Under the pieces are notes generated by a model. It had not been told where the DNA came from, did no database searches, and was given only the letters and a program-made list of their open reading frames with translations. Made by a program: the position numbers and the translations under genes. A stretch of 64,000 nucleotides of DNA, from positions 47,676 through 111,675 of the forward strand of contig BCIJ01000034.1 in the NCBI GenBank assembly GCA_001599935.1, given 5' to 3'. Positions within the stretch are counted from its first letter, which is position 1; each line of letters starts with the position of its first letter. The stretch comes from Holtermannia corniformis. Lineage: Eukaryota > Basidiomycota > Tremellomycetes > Holtermanniales. This document shows, in pieces, positions 48,445 through 60,122 of the stretch.

Positions 48445-50463
48445 ATGTTCAACCTCGCCTGGGTCATACCACAGAGCGTCGTCGAGTTCTTCGCAGAGCT
48501 CTGGGCGATCACGACCCTGCGAGAGGGTCTCAAGCTCATTCTGATCGGCGCAACCATTACCGCAGCGCGCAGGCTTGCCCGTCAGTGCTGGAAAACCGTG
48601 ACGGAAGGCAGGTATCATTGTCGTCGCCGTCACCGCTGACTCTGCCCAGTGTTCACTAGCACCGTGGTCATCTATCAGAGCGACGACGCTTACGATTGGT
48701 TGTACTTTTGGATCACGACTGAGATGGCCAAGCAGGTGCAGCCGTCGACGATTGCAGGCAACTTGGCTCAGCTCTTCAACCCGTATACGACTCCGCCACC
48801 GCGCACATGTCGCATCCGTACCACGACAGACGCCTTGGCGGAAACCTACTACCAGAACCCGCACGCGGCGCTATCGGGTGATGCGTTGCGCGAGCAGCTG
48901 AACCTTGTCGAGCTCAAAATTGCTCCGCTGTACGGTGAGTCTTGCTGACTCGTGTCCTTGTCTCACCTGGACAGCTGCCAAGCACATTGTGCACTTCCGT
49001 GGCTATCGCATCTGCTTTGAAGTCGTTCGCGACATGCAGCACATGTACTTCGTCAAGCAATACATCCGACTCTCGTAGGTCAACTGTCGTGGGTAGCGGT
49101 TGCTGAGACGAACAGCGTGTGGTCCGGCAATCGAGACGTGCTTGACCACCTGATCAAGACCGCGCATCTCGACTACCTTTCTCGGAACTCGCGCACGACC
49201 AGCATGTACTCGGGTCAGGCGTAGGTACCTGCGCGCTTGCAGTATCGAGCTCACAGGCTGCAGAACCTCTGACGGGGCACGGTGGAGGCATGTGTGTGAA
49301 AAGAGAAAGAGGCCCATCAAGTCGGTTCTGCTACCGGAAGGCATCAAGGAGGCGCTGCTTGCCGATGCGAGGGACTTTTTGTCTCAAAAGGTGTGGTACC
49401 ACGACAGAGGTGAGGGGAGCATCTATCGAACGTCGTGTCACTGACGAACGCAGGTATTCCTCATCGTCGTGGTTATCTGCTATACGGGGTGCCCGGCGCA
49501 GGCAAGACGTCCTTGAGCAAGTGTCAGGCGACCTGGCATGGACAGACTAACGCCAGCAGTCGCGGCCATCGCAAGCGAGCTCAATTTGAATGTCTATATC
49601 ATCAGCCTGAGTCAGGATAGGTGAGTGGTAAGCTACGCGAGCGATGCTTACCCTCAGAATGGACGACAACATGCTTCATCAACTCATCGCAACGTGCCCG
49701 TCACGGTGCATCCTGTTGATGGAGGACATGTAGGTTGCATGCGCTAAGCGTGACCGTGCTCATGCTTGCCAGTGACTGCGCGTTCGCCAAGCGCGCCCCG
49801 ACCAACAAGGACCAGCAGGAAGTGGTCGACGCTTCCAACGCCAACAAGCCATCCACGGACAGAACCGGCTCTTCTCGCGTCACTCTTTCTGGCCTCCTCA
49901 ACAGCTTGGACGGCATCACCTCGCAAGAAGGACGTCTGTTCTTTGCAACCACGTCCGTGACTTTGGCCCATTGACTTCAGCTGATCAATCAGCAACCACG
50001 TCGAACGTCTGGATCCCGCACTATGTCGCCCAGGTCGGTCAATGCGTACGAAGAAGTTCCCGCTGATGGTTCTGTAGGACGGTGTGACATCTGGTTAGAG
50101 TTCCGCAACACTACCCAGTCCCAAGCCAAGCAACTCTTTGTTCACTTCTTCGGCGACAGTTTCAACACGAGCAGCAGCGACAACTGTGGCATTCAAAACC
50201 TACAATCGTGCGCCGAGATCAAAACCAACCTGATCTGCGACACCAAGCGGTCATGCCTGTCCCTCGAGCGCGTCGCAGAGCTGGCGAACACCTTCTCCCA
50301 GCGTATTCCCGAGAACGCGATCGCGGTCGCGGCCCTGCAAGGCTACCTGCTCAGCTACAAGAATGACCCAGAGCTGGCTGTAGACGACGTCGCAAAGTGG
50401 GTCGAGAACGGAGCCAAACCGATTGTGCGAGGTGCCCCTGAACTGCCGACGAGAGCTGCGTAG
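48445..50463 (+). CDS. Bcs1-like mitochondrial AAA ATPase
   Basis: ATG 48445 (MFNLAWVIPQSVVEFFAELW). An N-terminal hydrophobic helix (REGLKLILIGATITAA) is followed by the BCS1 N domain, including AKHIVHFRGYRICFE and TSDGARWRHVCEKRKRPIKS. The AAA core follows: RGYLLYGVPGAGKTSL (Walker A), ELNLNVYIISLSQDRMDDN, RCILLMEDIDCAF (Walker B), SGLLNSLDGITSQEGRLFFA, TTNHVERLDPALCRPGRCD (sensor 1 and Arg). Walker A is split from its next helix by a 37-nt intron with a GTCAGG donor. Bcs1 proteins insert the Rieske Fe-S subunit into complex III; fungi often carry several paralogues, so this may be a derived copy. Confidence 0.87.
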
Positions 50464-50553
50464 ACTGTCATGTGAGATACTGGAGCGTTGCAGTACTGTC
50501 TATAGGCTGGATGTACATACCTTGTCCATGCGTTGCATCAGTCGCCACTACCG

Positions 50554-53500
50554 CTATGGCTCGCTTGCGACCTCGGATGAGCCATTGACGTCGTGTTCCA
50601 GCATGTGAACTGCGTCGATGCCGACCCGCAGAGCGTTGCCAGTATCGTCGACCGAGTGGAGGAAGCGCAAAAGCTCTTTGCACAGCTTATCACATATCAG
50701 TTGCGGCTTCGCTAAAGGTTACGTACGTGGTGTTCGTTGGCAGCGATTGCAAGCTTGAGAAGTCGAATAGTGTCCTGAGGACTCATTAGCAAGTATCATT
50801 GGAATCACACCATGCCCGCACGCACAACGACGTCGTCTAGCTGCTCGAGGTTGTGCAGAACAAGCAAGTAGGAAGCAGCCGTCTTTAGCAAGCCTTTTCG
50901 CAGGCATTCCTAGCAAGTGTCAACACCCACGGCTACCGAAGGGACAGAGCTCACCTCGAACAGGTCCCTTGGCTTGCCCACAATGTCAAAGAGGTACTGC
51001 CAGCGCTCGAGCTCCGTCTTTCTAGCGCAGTTCACCACTACGTCAAGTGCCTCTGCGAAATGATCCAGAAACTCGATGACGACTGGTAGACTTGCAGCGT
51101 CCGACTGTTTGGCGACGGCTAGATATGCAGGCGATGTCGGGCGAGACGCTTCCAGCTGTGCGTCGACTTCATCCTCCAAGACCGAGTGCAAGAGCACCTC
51201 GAGTGCGTGCGCAAAGTATACCAGAGTCTTGTAATTGGTAGCGAGCAGTAGAGCGTGATTCAGCCCACCGTGGGCCAAGTGATAGCGAAGAAAGTGGGGT
51301 AGGAAGAGGTGAGTCTTTGGCAGTCAGTACCACATCGCGCGTCTGCAGCTACTTACCCCGGTGGATATTTTGAAGAGCGAGAACGGCAAAGAGCCTACTA
51401 CCGATGCCTCGTGGTCTACGCCAATGAGGATGCCCTTGTCCATGAGGATTGCTGATGCGTCAGCTCGTCCTTATGACAAAGAGCCAACGCACAAAGTGGA
51501 TAGAAATCAAGTCGGAGATTGATGCTCTCTTTGACGGTTTCGTAAGAGTTGCTGGCTTGGTTGACACGAGTAGCCTCGATCGTCAGAGCATCGAGCCAAA
51601 CTCGCATACCGGAACCGTCATAGCCCCACAAGGAGTTTTCCAAAGTGCCGATGCCGTTGAGGTGGGTCCAGTAGGATTCAATGTTGTTGGCTAGTATCTG
51701 CACGTCGTATCGGACCTGCGAGGTGTCAAGTCAGGTAACCCGGGACTTGTTGCTTGGCGCACCTCTTCATTGCCCGCCTGCGCACCGTCAGCTCAGCATA
51801 CGACTATCGTGCAACTCACTCGTCGAGGTCGGAGCAACTTCAGTCTACCATCCACAAGGAATATAATGGTGGCGACGATCAGATCTTCGCTCGGATCGCC
51901 GAGCTCTGAGGCATAATCAGTATTTGCAATACCGAGGGAGTGCAACAGACTCTTCTGTGCCTTCGGAATAAGCCACGACATGGCACGGACCCGCCATGGC
52001 ACGGCGACAACACCCTTGAAGCTGATGCTCCCGCACAGATGTAGCTTGATGGAGTCTCGCGTCGGTAAGATCAGGAAGTGGTAGAGCGTATTGTCGGCCG
52101 TGTAGACTAGGAGCGAATTATCCAGTAGCGACATGACGAGGATGGGGTGAGGTATGGTCACATGGTGAAGAATGTTGGCGTCGCTCAGGTCGAGGTCGCG
52201 AGAATACAGTCTGATCTACCAGCCATCAGTGCACATCCACTTGTGACTGATCTAGCTCACCTGGTAACTTTTGCTCGCCTCCACGGCTGCGACAAGGACA
52301 TGATGAAACCAGAGCAGGCCGCCGCGGACGCTGAACTCGCGCTCCTGCTGCTCATCTGCAAACAGCTTCCATCGACCAGATCCGGCCGAATAGTGCGTCA
52401 AGCCGCGTCGACCAGCGACCGCAATGAGCTTGCCGTCGTTTGATATGGAGGCGTAGCGCAAAGGCCAATTAGTCGAGATGTAAAGACTTGGGATCTGGAT
52501 CGGTCAGCAGAGTCTTCGAGTACTGATCGCGTTTCCCACCTTGATATGCTGCCAGACATCAGACTGCGGATTGATCACACTCATATCCGGCTGATCGGCG
52601 CCACGATAGACGAGTACGCGGTCGTCGAGCTGCAAAAACGCATAGCGGGTGTTGTCCTGTCAACGTCAGTGCTGTCCATGCCGACCATTGCGTGACACGA
52701 ACCGGTGAGTGCTGGCTGGTGGTAGCACTCTTGGCAAAGGGGATACAGTACAGCTGCTTGACCGGTGCTAGCGAAATATCAGATGTATCCTGAACTGTGT
52801 GTGAGGTGCTCACAGGTGGAGCTCGAAGCCAGCACAAAGAGCTCAGTGTTGCCTGGTCCCCAGAACTAGCGTCCATCAGCTCGTGACGACTGATTTGTTG
52901 TTGGACCCACCAAAGACCGCACGCCAGCCATGAACGAGTCTGTCTCGGATCCGTCATCCTCTCCCTTGGCATTGGCGTCGCCGTCAGCCTCCATACCCCA
53001 GCCGTTCAGCCGACCGCCCATGCTCCAGACGGCCCATGCTCGCTCGTATCCTACGGCAAGCGCATAGCCGTCTGACGTCCAGGCCATGGCTGTGACCTTG
53101 CCGGGACTCGCGCCTATGGAAGCGGTCAGATGCCTTCTCATCGGCGTGCCGACCTACGCAAGTTGGCAGACTGCTTTAATGACATTGTGTGGGACTGTCG
53201 CGGTCTTTGTGGGAACAGCGGCAGATTGAGTATGTTGACAATCCCCCTACAGTAGTATTAGCGCAGTGCATGTGGTAAATATTGCAGACTCACGCTTCCA
53301 TGCCAACTGCGACCAGACCCATCTTGCCGTTGACGGCGACGTGAACAGCTTTCTCGTGCTGGACAGGCGCCGCCGGGGCTTCCATTGGTACCTTGACCGC
53401 TTCGTCGGCACCATCCTCGGATTCAACAAGGCCTAGCGCGGCGAGTCTTCCTGTTGGACTTGCAGCGATAGAGTTGCCAAATGGAGTCAACGGATGAATA

Positions 53501-54623
53501 GCGTGTCCGACAAAGCGAGGCATCTGAGGTGTTTGAGGTGTGTTCGGCACCTGATCTATCGTAGGGAGTTGCGAGTGGTAACGAAGAGGCGTGGCTGGGC
53601 TGTGCGGTCGCTGCGAGGCTTCATCAGCCAAGGTTGAACGATGCGCATCACCCACATAATTGTCCACGGTTTCGCCATTCTGTTTGTACAGGCTGATCTG
53701 ATGACCAGAGTACATTACATACGCCCTGCCGTCTTTGTCCACGATAGTATAGACGGCTGGTAGGGACGGAATTCGGGTGCACGTCAACGACGTTGGGGTC
53801 GATGTAGGATCTACCGAGCATTCACCATCAGCGGCGTGAGACGTTGCCAAGTCACTTACCGTTCGGAATCCAGGACGCTTGCTCCAGCTCCCATAACTCA
53901 CACTCCACCTGTGCTTCGGTTTCTCCATCAAGAGGTGTCGAAGGAAAGTGGTCACCTGGAGGTGCCAAGAGGTGTGTGGGAATGGGATATGGTACGCGCA
54001 ATAGTGCTGGTGGTCGACTCAGAGCCAGCAAGAGGCTGTTGTGCGATGCGACGAGACTGTGGTAATCAGCAACCTTTAGTTGGGCGAGCAGGCACCGCAC
54101 CTGGTGCAGCCTCCCATGACAAAGGCCGTACCAGCAGCCTTCACCTCGATGACTGTGAGGTTTTCGCCTTCCCCGGCCCCACCCCCGGCCGGGAATGCTG
54201 CAGACGGTGGGTGCACATACGCAGGCAGGTCTGTGCCGACAAGGTCATAGAGCAAGATGTGGGAAGTCGTTGTCTGTCGTTGGCTCAGCTACATGATTGC
54301 GTATTTCGATCATAACGTACTACAAGCAGGAGCGTCTTCCCGTCGTGCGACCAGACAATGTCCGTGTTCTCACCCCATCTCTGCAGGCTAGACTTTGTGC
54401 GAGTCAATGCAGCAACGCAGACTGTCGGCTATAGACCAGCACATCAGCCTGTAGCCTTTGCGATCACAATCTTACACACCCTGACCGTCCAGATGGAGAA
54501 TGCCGACGCTGTCACTGTCACGAACAGGTTAGCTCGGCGGTTCGTCTTGATGTCGAGGATGGTTGCATGATCCAGCGGTGGCGGTACATGCAACAGTCGT
54601 GCTGATGGCGTTGGCCAGTACAT
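50554..54623 (-). CDS. RIC1: Ric1, Ypt6/Rab6 exchange-factor subunit
   Basis: ATG 54623 gives MYWPTPSARLLHVPPPLDHA, the very conserved MYWP start of Ric1. A WD-type beta-propeller region follows (VTVTASAFSIW, YVMYSGHQISLYKQNGETVD, VAVNGKMGLVAVGMEA, AMAWTSDGYALAVGYERAWA). The RIC1 domain follows: KTLVYFAHALEVLLHSVLED, VVIEFLDHFAEALDVVVNCA, RKTELERWQYLFDIVGKP, CLRKGLLKTAASYLLVLHNL, and DTIRLLKLAIAANEHH to the stop at 50554. Many short introns. With Rgp1 it activates Ypt6 for retrograde traffic to the Golgi. Confidence 0.9.
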
Positions 54624-54843
54624 TCCAGCTGGTTGACTACGCTACAACGTTGAAGCTGGCCGCATTGCAAGGTGATTGTTCATGCTGCGGGTCGCTGAGG
54701 TTGTCGTTGACACGCACGGCCACGTGGCTGTGCTGGCGCCGGATGGTGGTGGGTGCTGCAGATGCTCATCGGGGCGGCGCAGGAGGACTGCTGAGCTGCC
54801 TGGGTTCTGTCACTGATGCATCACTGAGAGCTCTCCTACGAAC
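54624..54843. promoter_or_regulatory. divergent promoter, RIC1 / 646-aa gene
   Basis: A 220-bp spacer between opposed start codons; no motif was recognised. Confidence 0.4.
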
Positions 54844-56969
54844 ATGTTGAGCGTCGAGACGCCTCCGAGGTTGTCGCCACCCGTTGACTTCTTGCTTTTG
54901 CCACTCAAGCCCCGTCGGCAGGGTTTCATCAGCTCTTCGTTACAGCCTCATCGACTTGACCCACTCTACGGCTGCCCTCGCTAGCTGTATACTTGGTCCA
55001 CTGGAACCAGACTTCCTTGGCTGGTGAAAGTCGAGACCGTGTGCTCAGAGTCGGGTCTGTGCGCAAGTCGACGCACCAGCGAAAGCTCGCCAGCATCCCA
55101 AAGCCTGGTCACAGTGTGCAAGAACAAGCCATGCCACAAGGTGCGGATCCGCCGAGGTGGTTCCAAGTCGTCGTCATTGAGTTGCACTTCCCAGAAGCGA
55201 CGGGTAGGAGACCGCTGGGTAAGCCATAGTTGCCCATGGTGTTCCTTCAGCTGATAGTCGTCCCACAGAGGTGTGGCTCGTCTTTTTGTCGACCGAAGGC
55301 GAGGCGAGGCCGGATGCGCTTGGCGATGCGGATGCAGACGCACTTGCAAAGGCGTTCACTCGGATCGGTGAGCGAGGTGAGAGCCGCGATTGATCTAGTA
55401 GAGCACGCACCCTGACACCTCGCAGGCGAGACCACTGCACACGTCGATGTATCTTCGACTGGGTCCGGCGATAGCTATCCACTGTCGGAGCCCGACGTTC
55501 GCACCGGTACGCTTGAGTATTCACCGGTGGTACCGTGCTCGAGCTCTTTGATTGGAATCGACACTTCACTCGTCCAGCTTCGCATCTCCGACTCGCTGTG
55601 TTTGACGAGCGCTGTCGGGGTCTTCAGGCTAGTCGATGCGCGTACACCGCTGGCAACGCAGCCGCTTCCTATCAGTCACCTACCCGACGACGACGAAGCG
55701 CAGACAACGGCATTGAACGTGCTGAATACTGCAATGAACGTCGTGCATGCAACAAGCAGTCAAGCCGATCGCCCGCAGCCCTCACTATCCGCCATGAAGC
55801 CGATCCTGTCACCGAATCAGACGGCAGGCACCGAAGCAGTATGCGCTGCAACCAGCAAACAAGCCTTCAACATGCTCGACCTGGTCGCGTACTATCACTC
55901 GGTGTTGCTCCAAGACCAGAAGATTGTGTTGCCGCCCAACGGAGTCAACCTGATCGTCATGAGCTATCACGACGCCATCAGTCGAGAGGAAATGGACGCT
56001 CGCTTTCAAGAGTTTATACAGATGCCCCCGGACAGCCCGACCGGTGAAATCGGTGCGCACCAGGCTGAATCGACGCCAAGCTCGCTAGACTCGTCCGGGA
56101 CAGGTCCCACTCCAAGCCCAGGCTCAAGTCGTGCTACCCCAAGCGATCAAGAAGCTTTAGCGCTGTCCGAGACTGAGCGCGACGAGCAATACACGCGCGA
56201 TATGCTCTCAACTGTGACTGCCCGCCTGTCCTATCACGAAGAGGAAGATCTGCATCCTCAACGGTGGTGGCTGGAGGAAAGCACCGAGGACGCACTGCAA
56301 GAGCCGATCGGTGCGACCGAAGACGCCCCTGCTGATCAGTGGATCGGCCTGAACGTACCACAAACCACACCAGAGAAGCCATTCTACACGAACAGTGTTG
56401 CAACCCCAGACTGGAACGCACCGAGCTTCGACACCACGCCGTCGTCAGCTTGGACCAGCTCGGGCTCGAGCGCGGAAGCGTCTACGAGCAGTCGGTGGGA
56501 TACAGGGTACTTTTCACCGATCGTCATTCCAGGTGGATTTCTCTATGAGCTGTTAGGCACTACTACCAGCTCGACAGCAGAAATACACTCTCAGCAAGAA
56601 GAGTCGCAACAGGCGTCAAACGACCCATTTGGCATCGTTGGCGGGGACAGCATGTTTGTCGAACCCAGCCGAGGACCGGATTTGAGAAACGCGTGGCCAC
56701 CCGGCAGCTCACCCTCACGGCAAGAGACCTTGGTTGCTGCCGCAACTACAGATACAGAGCACCAAGCCGAATCCAGCCCGCGCACAGAGAGCGCTACGGA
56801 CATGACAGCCGATTGGCTACGACTTGGCTGGTATGCTCAGCCTCTACATGTGTCTTCCTGTACGCGCACTGTGAGCTGCGTTCTTCGCGCGCTCGAGAAT
56901 GCTCCAGGTTACGATGCGAAGGGTAATCGATTGCGCCTCGACAGCGGCGAGATAGCCAAAGACGACTGA
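54844..56969 (+). CDS. unrecognised 646-aa protein
   Basis: Exons 54844-54922, 54985-55203, 55269-55367, 55426-56969; introns 62, 65 and 58 nt. The summed length divides by three and the frame holds across all joins. The start is MLSVETPPRLSPPVDFLLLP. Ordered-looking segments are AVYLVHWNQTSLAGESRDRV, PPRWFQVVVIELHFPEATEV, WLVFLSTEGEARPDALGDAD, SLVQLRISDSLCLTSAVGVF, LDLVAYYHSVLLQDQKIVLP. A long acidic, Ser/Pro-rich region follows. No known domain was recognised. A minus-strand ORF covering exon 2 is a shadow. Confidence 0.7.
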
Positions 56970-57276
56970 TCCGCTCCTTGCCTTTGACCACTCTAGCTTG
57001 TCTATNCCCCCGCACTGTACNCCCTCGCCCTCTGTCTATACCTGTACCGCCGCTGTCCTATAGCCTTCCACGCCATGTACAGCCCTGTTACCGTCGCTGC
57101 GGATGCCACTGGCCGTGTGCCACTATGACGCGGGCAGGATCGTGTCATGTGGCGTTGGCGGTGCGTCCCTTTGACCGAGTTCGCACTCGTCTCCATCTCA
57201 TTCCTCTCGACTGTACGACCACCGGCCTGCTTTACGCCCTCGCTCTCGCCCGTAAACTCGACTGACGACTTTCACG

Positions 57277-58577
57277 ATGGCTCTCACGGACGGCATTGTC
57301 ATCAAGGTGAGTGCGGTCTGTCATGGCGCTATCGGGTGCTCGCGTAGTGGACAGCTGTTAGCTGCCTGCTTCGACTTGCGTGCAGCTCGGCTGTTGATCC
57401 ACCGCGCTACTAGCTTGTACGTCTAGGCCAGCACTGATCATCCCCACAGGTGGCAAACATATTGTCCTACCTGTTCCTTCTCGGCAGCAACATCTATTCT
57501 GTCGCCGGCCCGTACGTCGCTGTCACCAAACACTATGCTCGTCTTGCTCACAGTCAACAGTGAGGATGTGTACAACTCTGGCAAGGAGACCTACATCACC
57601 CCGTCGTCCTACGTGCGTCCTTTCCCTCGATCCCTGCATCCACAAGCTCACCCCACTCAGGCATTCTACGTGTGGTCTCTGATCCACCTGCTTCTCTTCT
57701 TCACCATCATCTACCAGTTCACCGCCAAGGGCAAGGAAATCATCGTTTGTCCTGACCCCGACGATCCCGCACGTGCTCACGGGCTCTAGGTCGACGGCCT
57801 GCAGTGGCGCTTTGTCGTGCTGGGAGTGTTCAACTCGGTCTTTCTCTACTTCTGGAGCCGCCACTGGTACATTTTGGCGTTTGTGCTCTCGTTGCTCGTC
57901 TCGGCCACGGTCTCGCAGATTTACTACATTATCAAGGTTTGTCGGCGCCGGATACGTGCACGTGCTGACACGCTGCAGACCAAGCACAAGGGCGAGTCGC
58001 TCGCCGAAGAGGCATTTGTCCACCTCCCGTTCTCGCTCTACCATGGCTGTAGGTTGCCATCCTGCCCGTTGTCCACTGCTGATCGCCACCAGGGACCGTT
58101 GTGCTCATCGTCCTGAGCGCGTTCGAGGCCTTTGGGGTCGATGTGCACAAGCACCACGCCGGGATCTGGACCAAGGTCTTTGTCTTCCTCGCCTTCATCT
58201 TCCTCGAGAGCACGGCGACGGCCTATGCTTTCGCGAGCAAGGAGGGTGATGCTGCCGGTGCGGCTGCGATCGCCTGGGCCCTGTTTGCCATCTGTACGTC
58301 TGAGCGAGTCGGCCGCGGTCTGTACTCACTGGCCGCTAGTCATCCATCAGACGTCGTCCAAGTTTATCCACTGGTCGGCCCTTGTGTTTTTCATCATTTC
58401 GCTGTTTGCGATCCTCAAGTCGGTCTAGTGCGTCGAGCTGACTGGGGCCGTGTGCCAACTACTGGCAGACGGTCGGAGAGCACAGACACGCAGCTGACAC
58501 GCCCTAGCACGACTGTACGCTCGCACGGCAGCGTTCTGCACGACGAAGAGCGCGCGCCGCTTGTCGGCTCGTCGTAG
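57277..58577 (+). CDS. polytopic membrane protein, TspO/MBR-like flavour
   Basis: ATG 57277 ([10 protein letters not shown]), then exons from 57450, with eight introns in all. Predicted helices: [126 protein letters not shown]. The [16 protein letters not shown] phrase recalls the ITPxGYAFxIWxLIY signature of TspO/MBR-related proteins. The tail depends on the last splice: either a stop right after ILKSV (58428) or a join to [12 protein letters not shown]...[10 protein letters not shown] (58577); I favour the latter. Ligand and organelle unknown. Confidence 0.78.
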
Positions 58578-58860
58578 CTCGACCGACTACCTCGTGCAGG
58601 CCCAACCCTGCACAAGTGTTAATGAACTGGCGTGACAAGTAGCGTAGCGTACGACTGAAGACTGAGGATGATGATGCATCGAGTGCGAGACTGTACGGAA
58701 CCTTTTGGCTGGTTGATGCCCGAAGGCCGGCGCCGACGTTTTCAGCGACGGCGTCTTGGCGTCCTCAAAGCTGTCTACCCTTGTCAAACGACTGACAGTA
58801 CGCTTCTAGTGCGTTGACAGTCGCCACTCCAAGACTGACCATGTTCAGGCCGGCCTCAGC

Positions 58861-59756
58861 ATGTCACTGCGCACCCTGTCAACACGGCGATTGATCACCA
58901 CTGGGCTCCCGTACGGACGGATACCCAGGTTTGCCAGTCTCCCTGCCCGGGCCTCGTTGGCATCACCCTACATCCCGTCCTTGCGGATAGCTCTGGTCGG
59001 GCCTCGCATCCAAGCTGTTCATCTATCTCTCATCCCACGAACCTATGCGACCTCGTCTGCTGCGTCGCCACCGCCCGAGCCAGAGGCAGAGGCAGAACCG
59101 GAACCAGAGCAAGACGGCAAGAAGCCTCTGACGGAGCGACTCAAGCTCCTGTTGAAGAAATACGGTCGGCACGCGCTCATCATCTACGTCCTGCTCAGCA
59201 CGGTCGACCTCAGCCTCGCGTTCGCCGTCGTGCACCTGCTTGGAGCCGAGCAGATTGGCAAAGTGCAATCGGGGGTGATTGACTACTACCGCCAATGGCG
59301 CTATGGGACCGCTGCCGCGCACGAGATGGCGATCGAGGCCGAGCGCGAGCACGAGAGGGAGCAACGCGAGGAACAGGCTGCGTTTGGCCGGTTGACGACC
59401 GAGCAGAAGCGAGAGCAACGGGCGCAAGAGGCCTCGTTGCCGTGGTATAGTAACAAACTGCTCTGGGCCGAGGTTGCGCTCGCGTATGGGATCCACAAGA
59501 CGGCGCTGTTGCCGATCCGAGCCGGTTTGACGCTCGCTTGGACGCCAAAGGTCGTCAGATGGCTCACTCGCCGCGGGTGGATAGGCAAAGTCAGTACGGG
59601 GCTAGGCTGTTGGCCTCGAGCTGAAACTGATGCATCCTCCAGGGCGGCGTGCAGAGAGCAGCGGCGCATGCATCGGTCAAAGTCAAGGATGCACGAGGCA
59701 AAGTCAAAGATCTCGCGACCCGAGCTCGAGCGGGCGGTGGTGGCGGCAGTGCATGA
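58861..59756 (+). CDS. FAM210/Nat2-like DUF1279 mitochondrial protein
   Basis: ATG 58861 (MSLRTLSTRRLITTGLPYGR), an Arg-rich, acid-free presequence of about 60 residues. The DUF1279 core is ERLKLLLKKYGRHALIIYVL, LSTVDLSLAFAVVHLLG, and WAEVALAYGIHKTALLPIRA with GLTLAWTPKVVRWLTRRGW. One intron begins after WIGK (GTCAGT donor, CAG acceptor); the final exon reads GGVQRAAAHASVKVKDARGK and ends TGA 59756. Relatives (yeast Nat2, human FAM210A/B) are mitochondrial inner-membrane proteins. An Arg/Gl-rich coiled stretch (AIEAEREHEREQREEQ) lies in the loop. Confidence 0.88.
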
Positions 59757-60122
59757 TGCATGACCTGGTGGTAACGAGTCTACAGTCCATCTGGTTGTGT
59801 CTGTGCGATGGCTATCCCATGTCGACGTTGACAGGAATAGCGAGTAGGATGATAGTGCAGCCAAGTTTGGCTTGATGCCGGCAAGAGATTGCGTCGGTCA
59901 TCGTCCACGCCAGTCTTTACGACCGCCCACGTCGACGACGGCACTCGCTCTCGCAAACAGTTGCAAGCAGCCGTACAGTCGCGCAGTCGAGTGCGCCATC
60001 ACCGTCCCAGACCGCACCGCCTCGACGGGCAAAGGAAGGGCCCTGACGCCGCCGCCGCCGCCGCCGCCGCCGAGCTCGTGCGACGTCACCCATCTCATCG
60101 ACGACACGACGAGCAGAGCAGA
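59757..60122. other. intergenic/5' UTR with a CCG trinucleotide run
   Basis: No separate gene. A CCG repeat of about nine units lies at 60047-60073, just upstream of the SIP5 start. Confidence 0.5.

Noticed and set aside
54981..55569. Minus-strand ORFs opposite the 646-aa gene
   Set aside because: Shadow of the plus-strand exons, which splice into one consistent frame.
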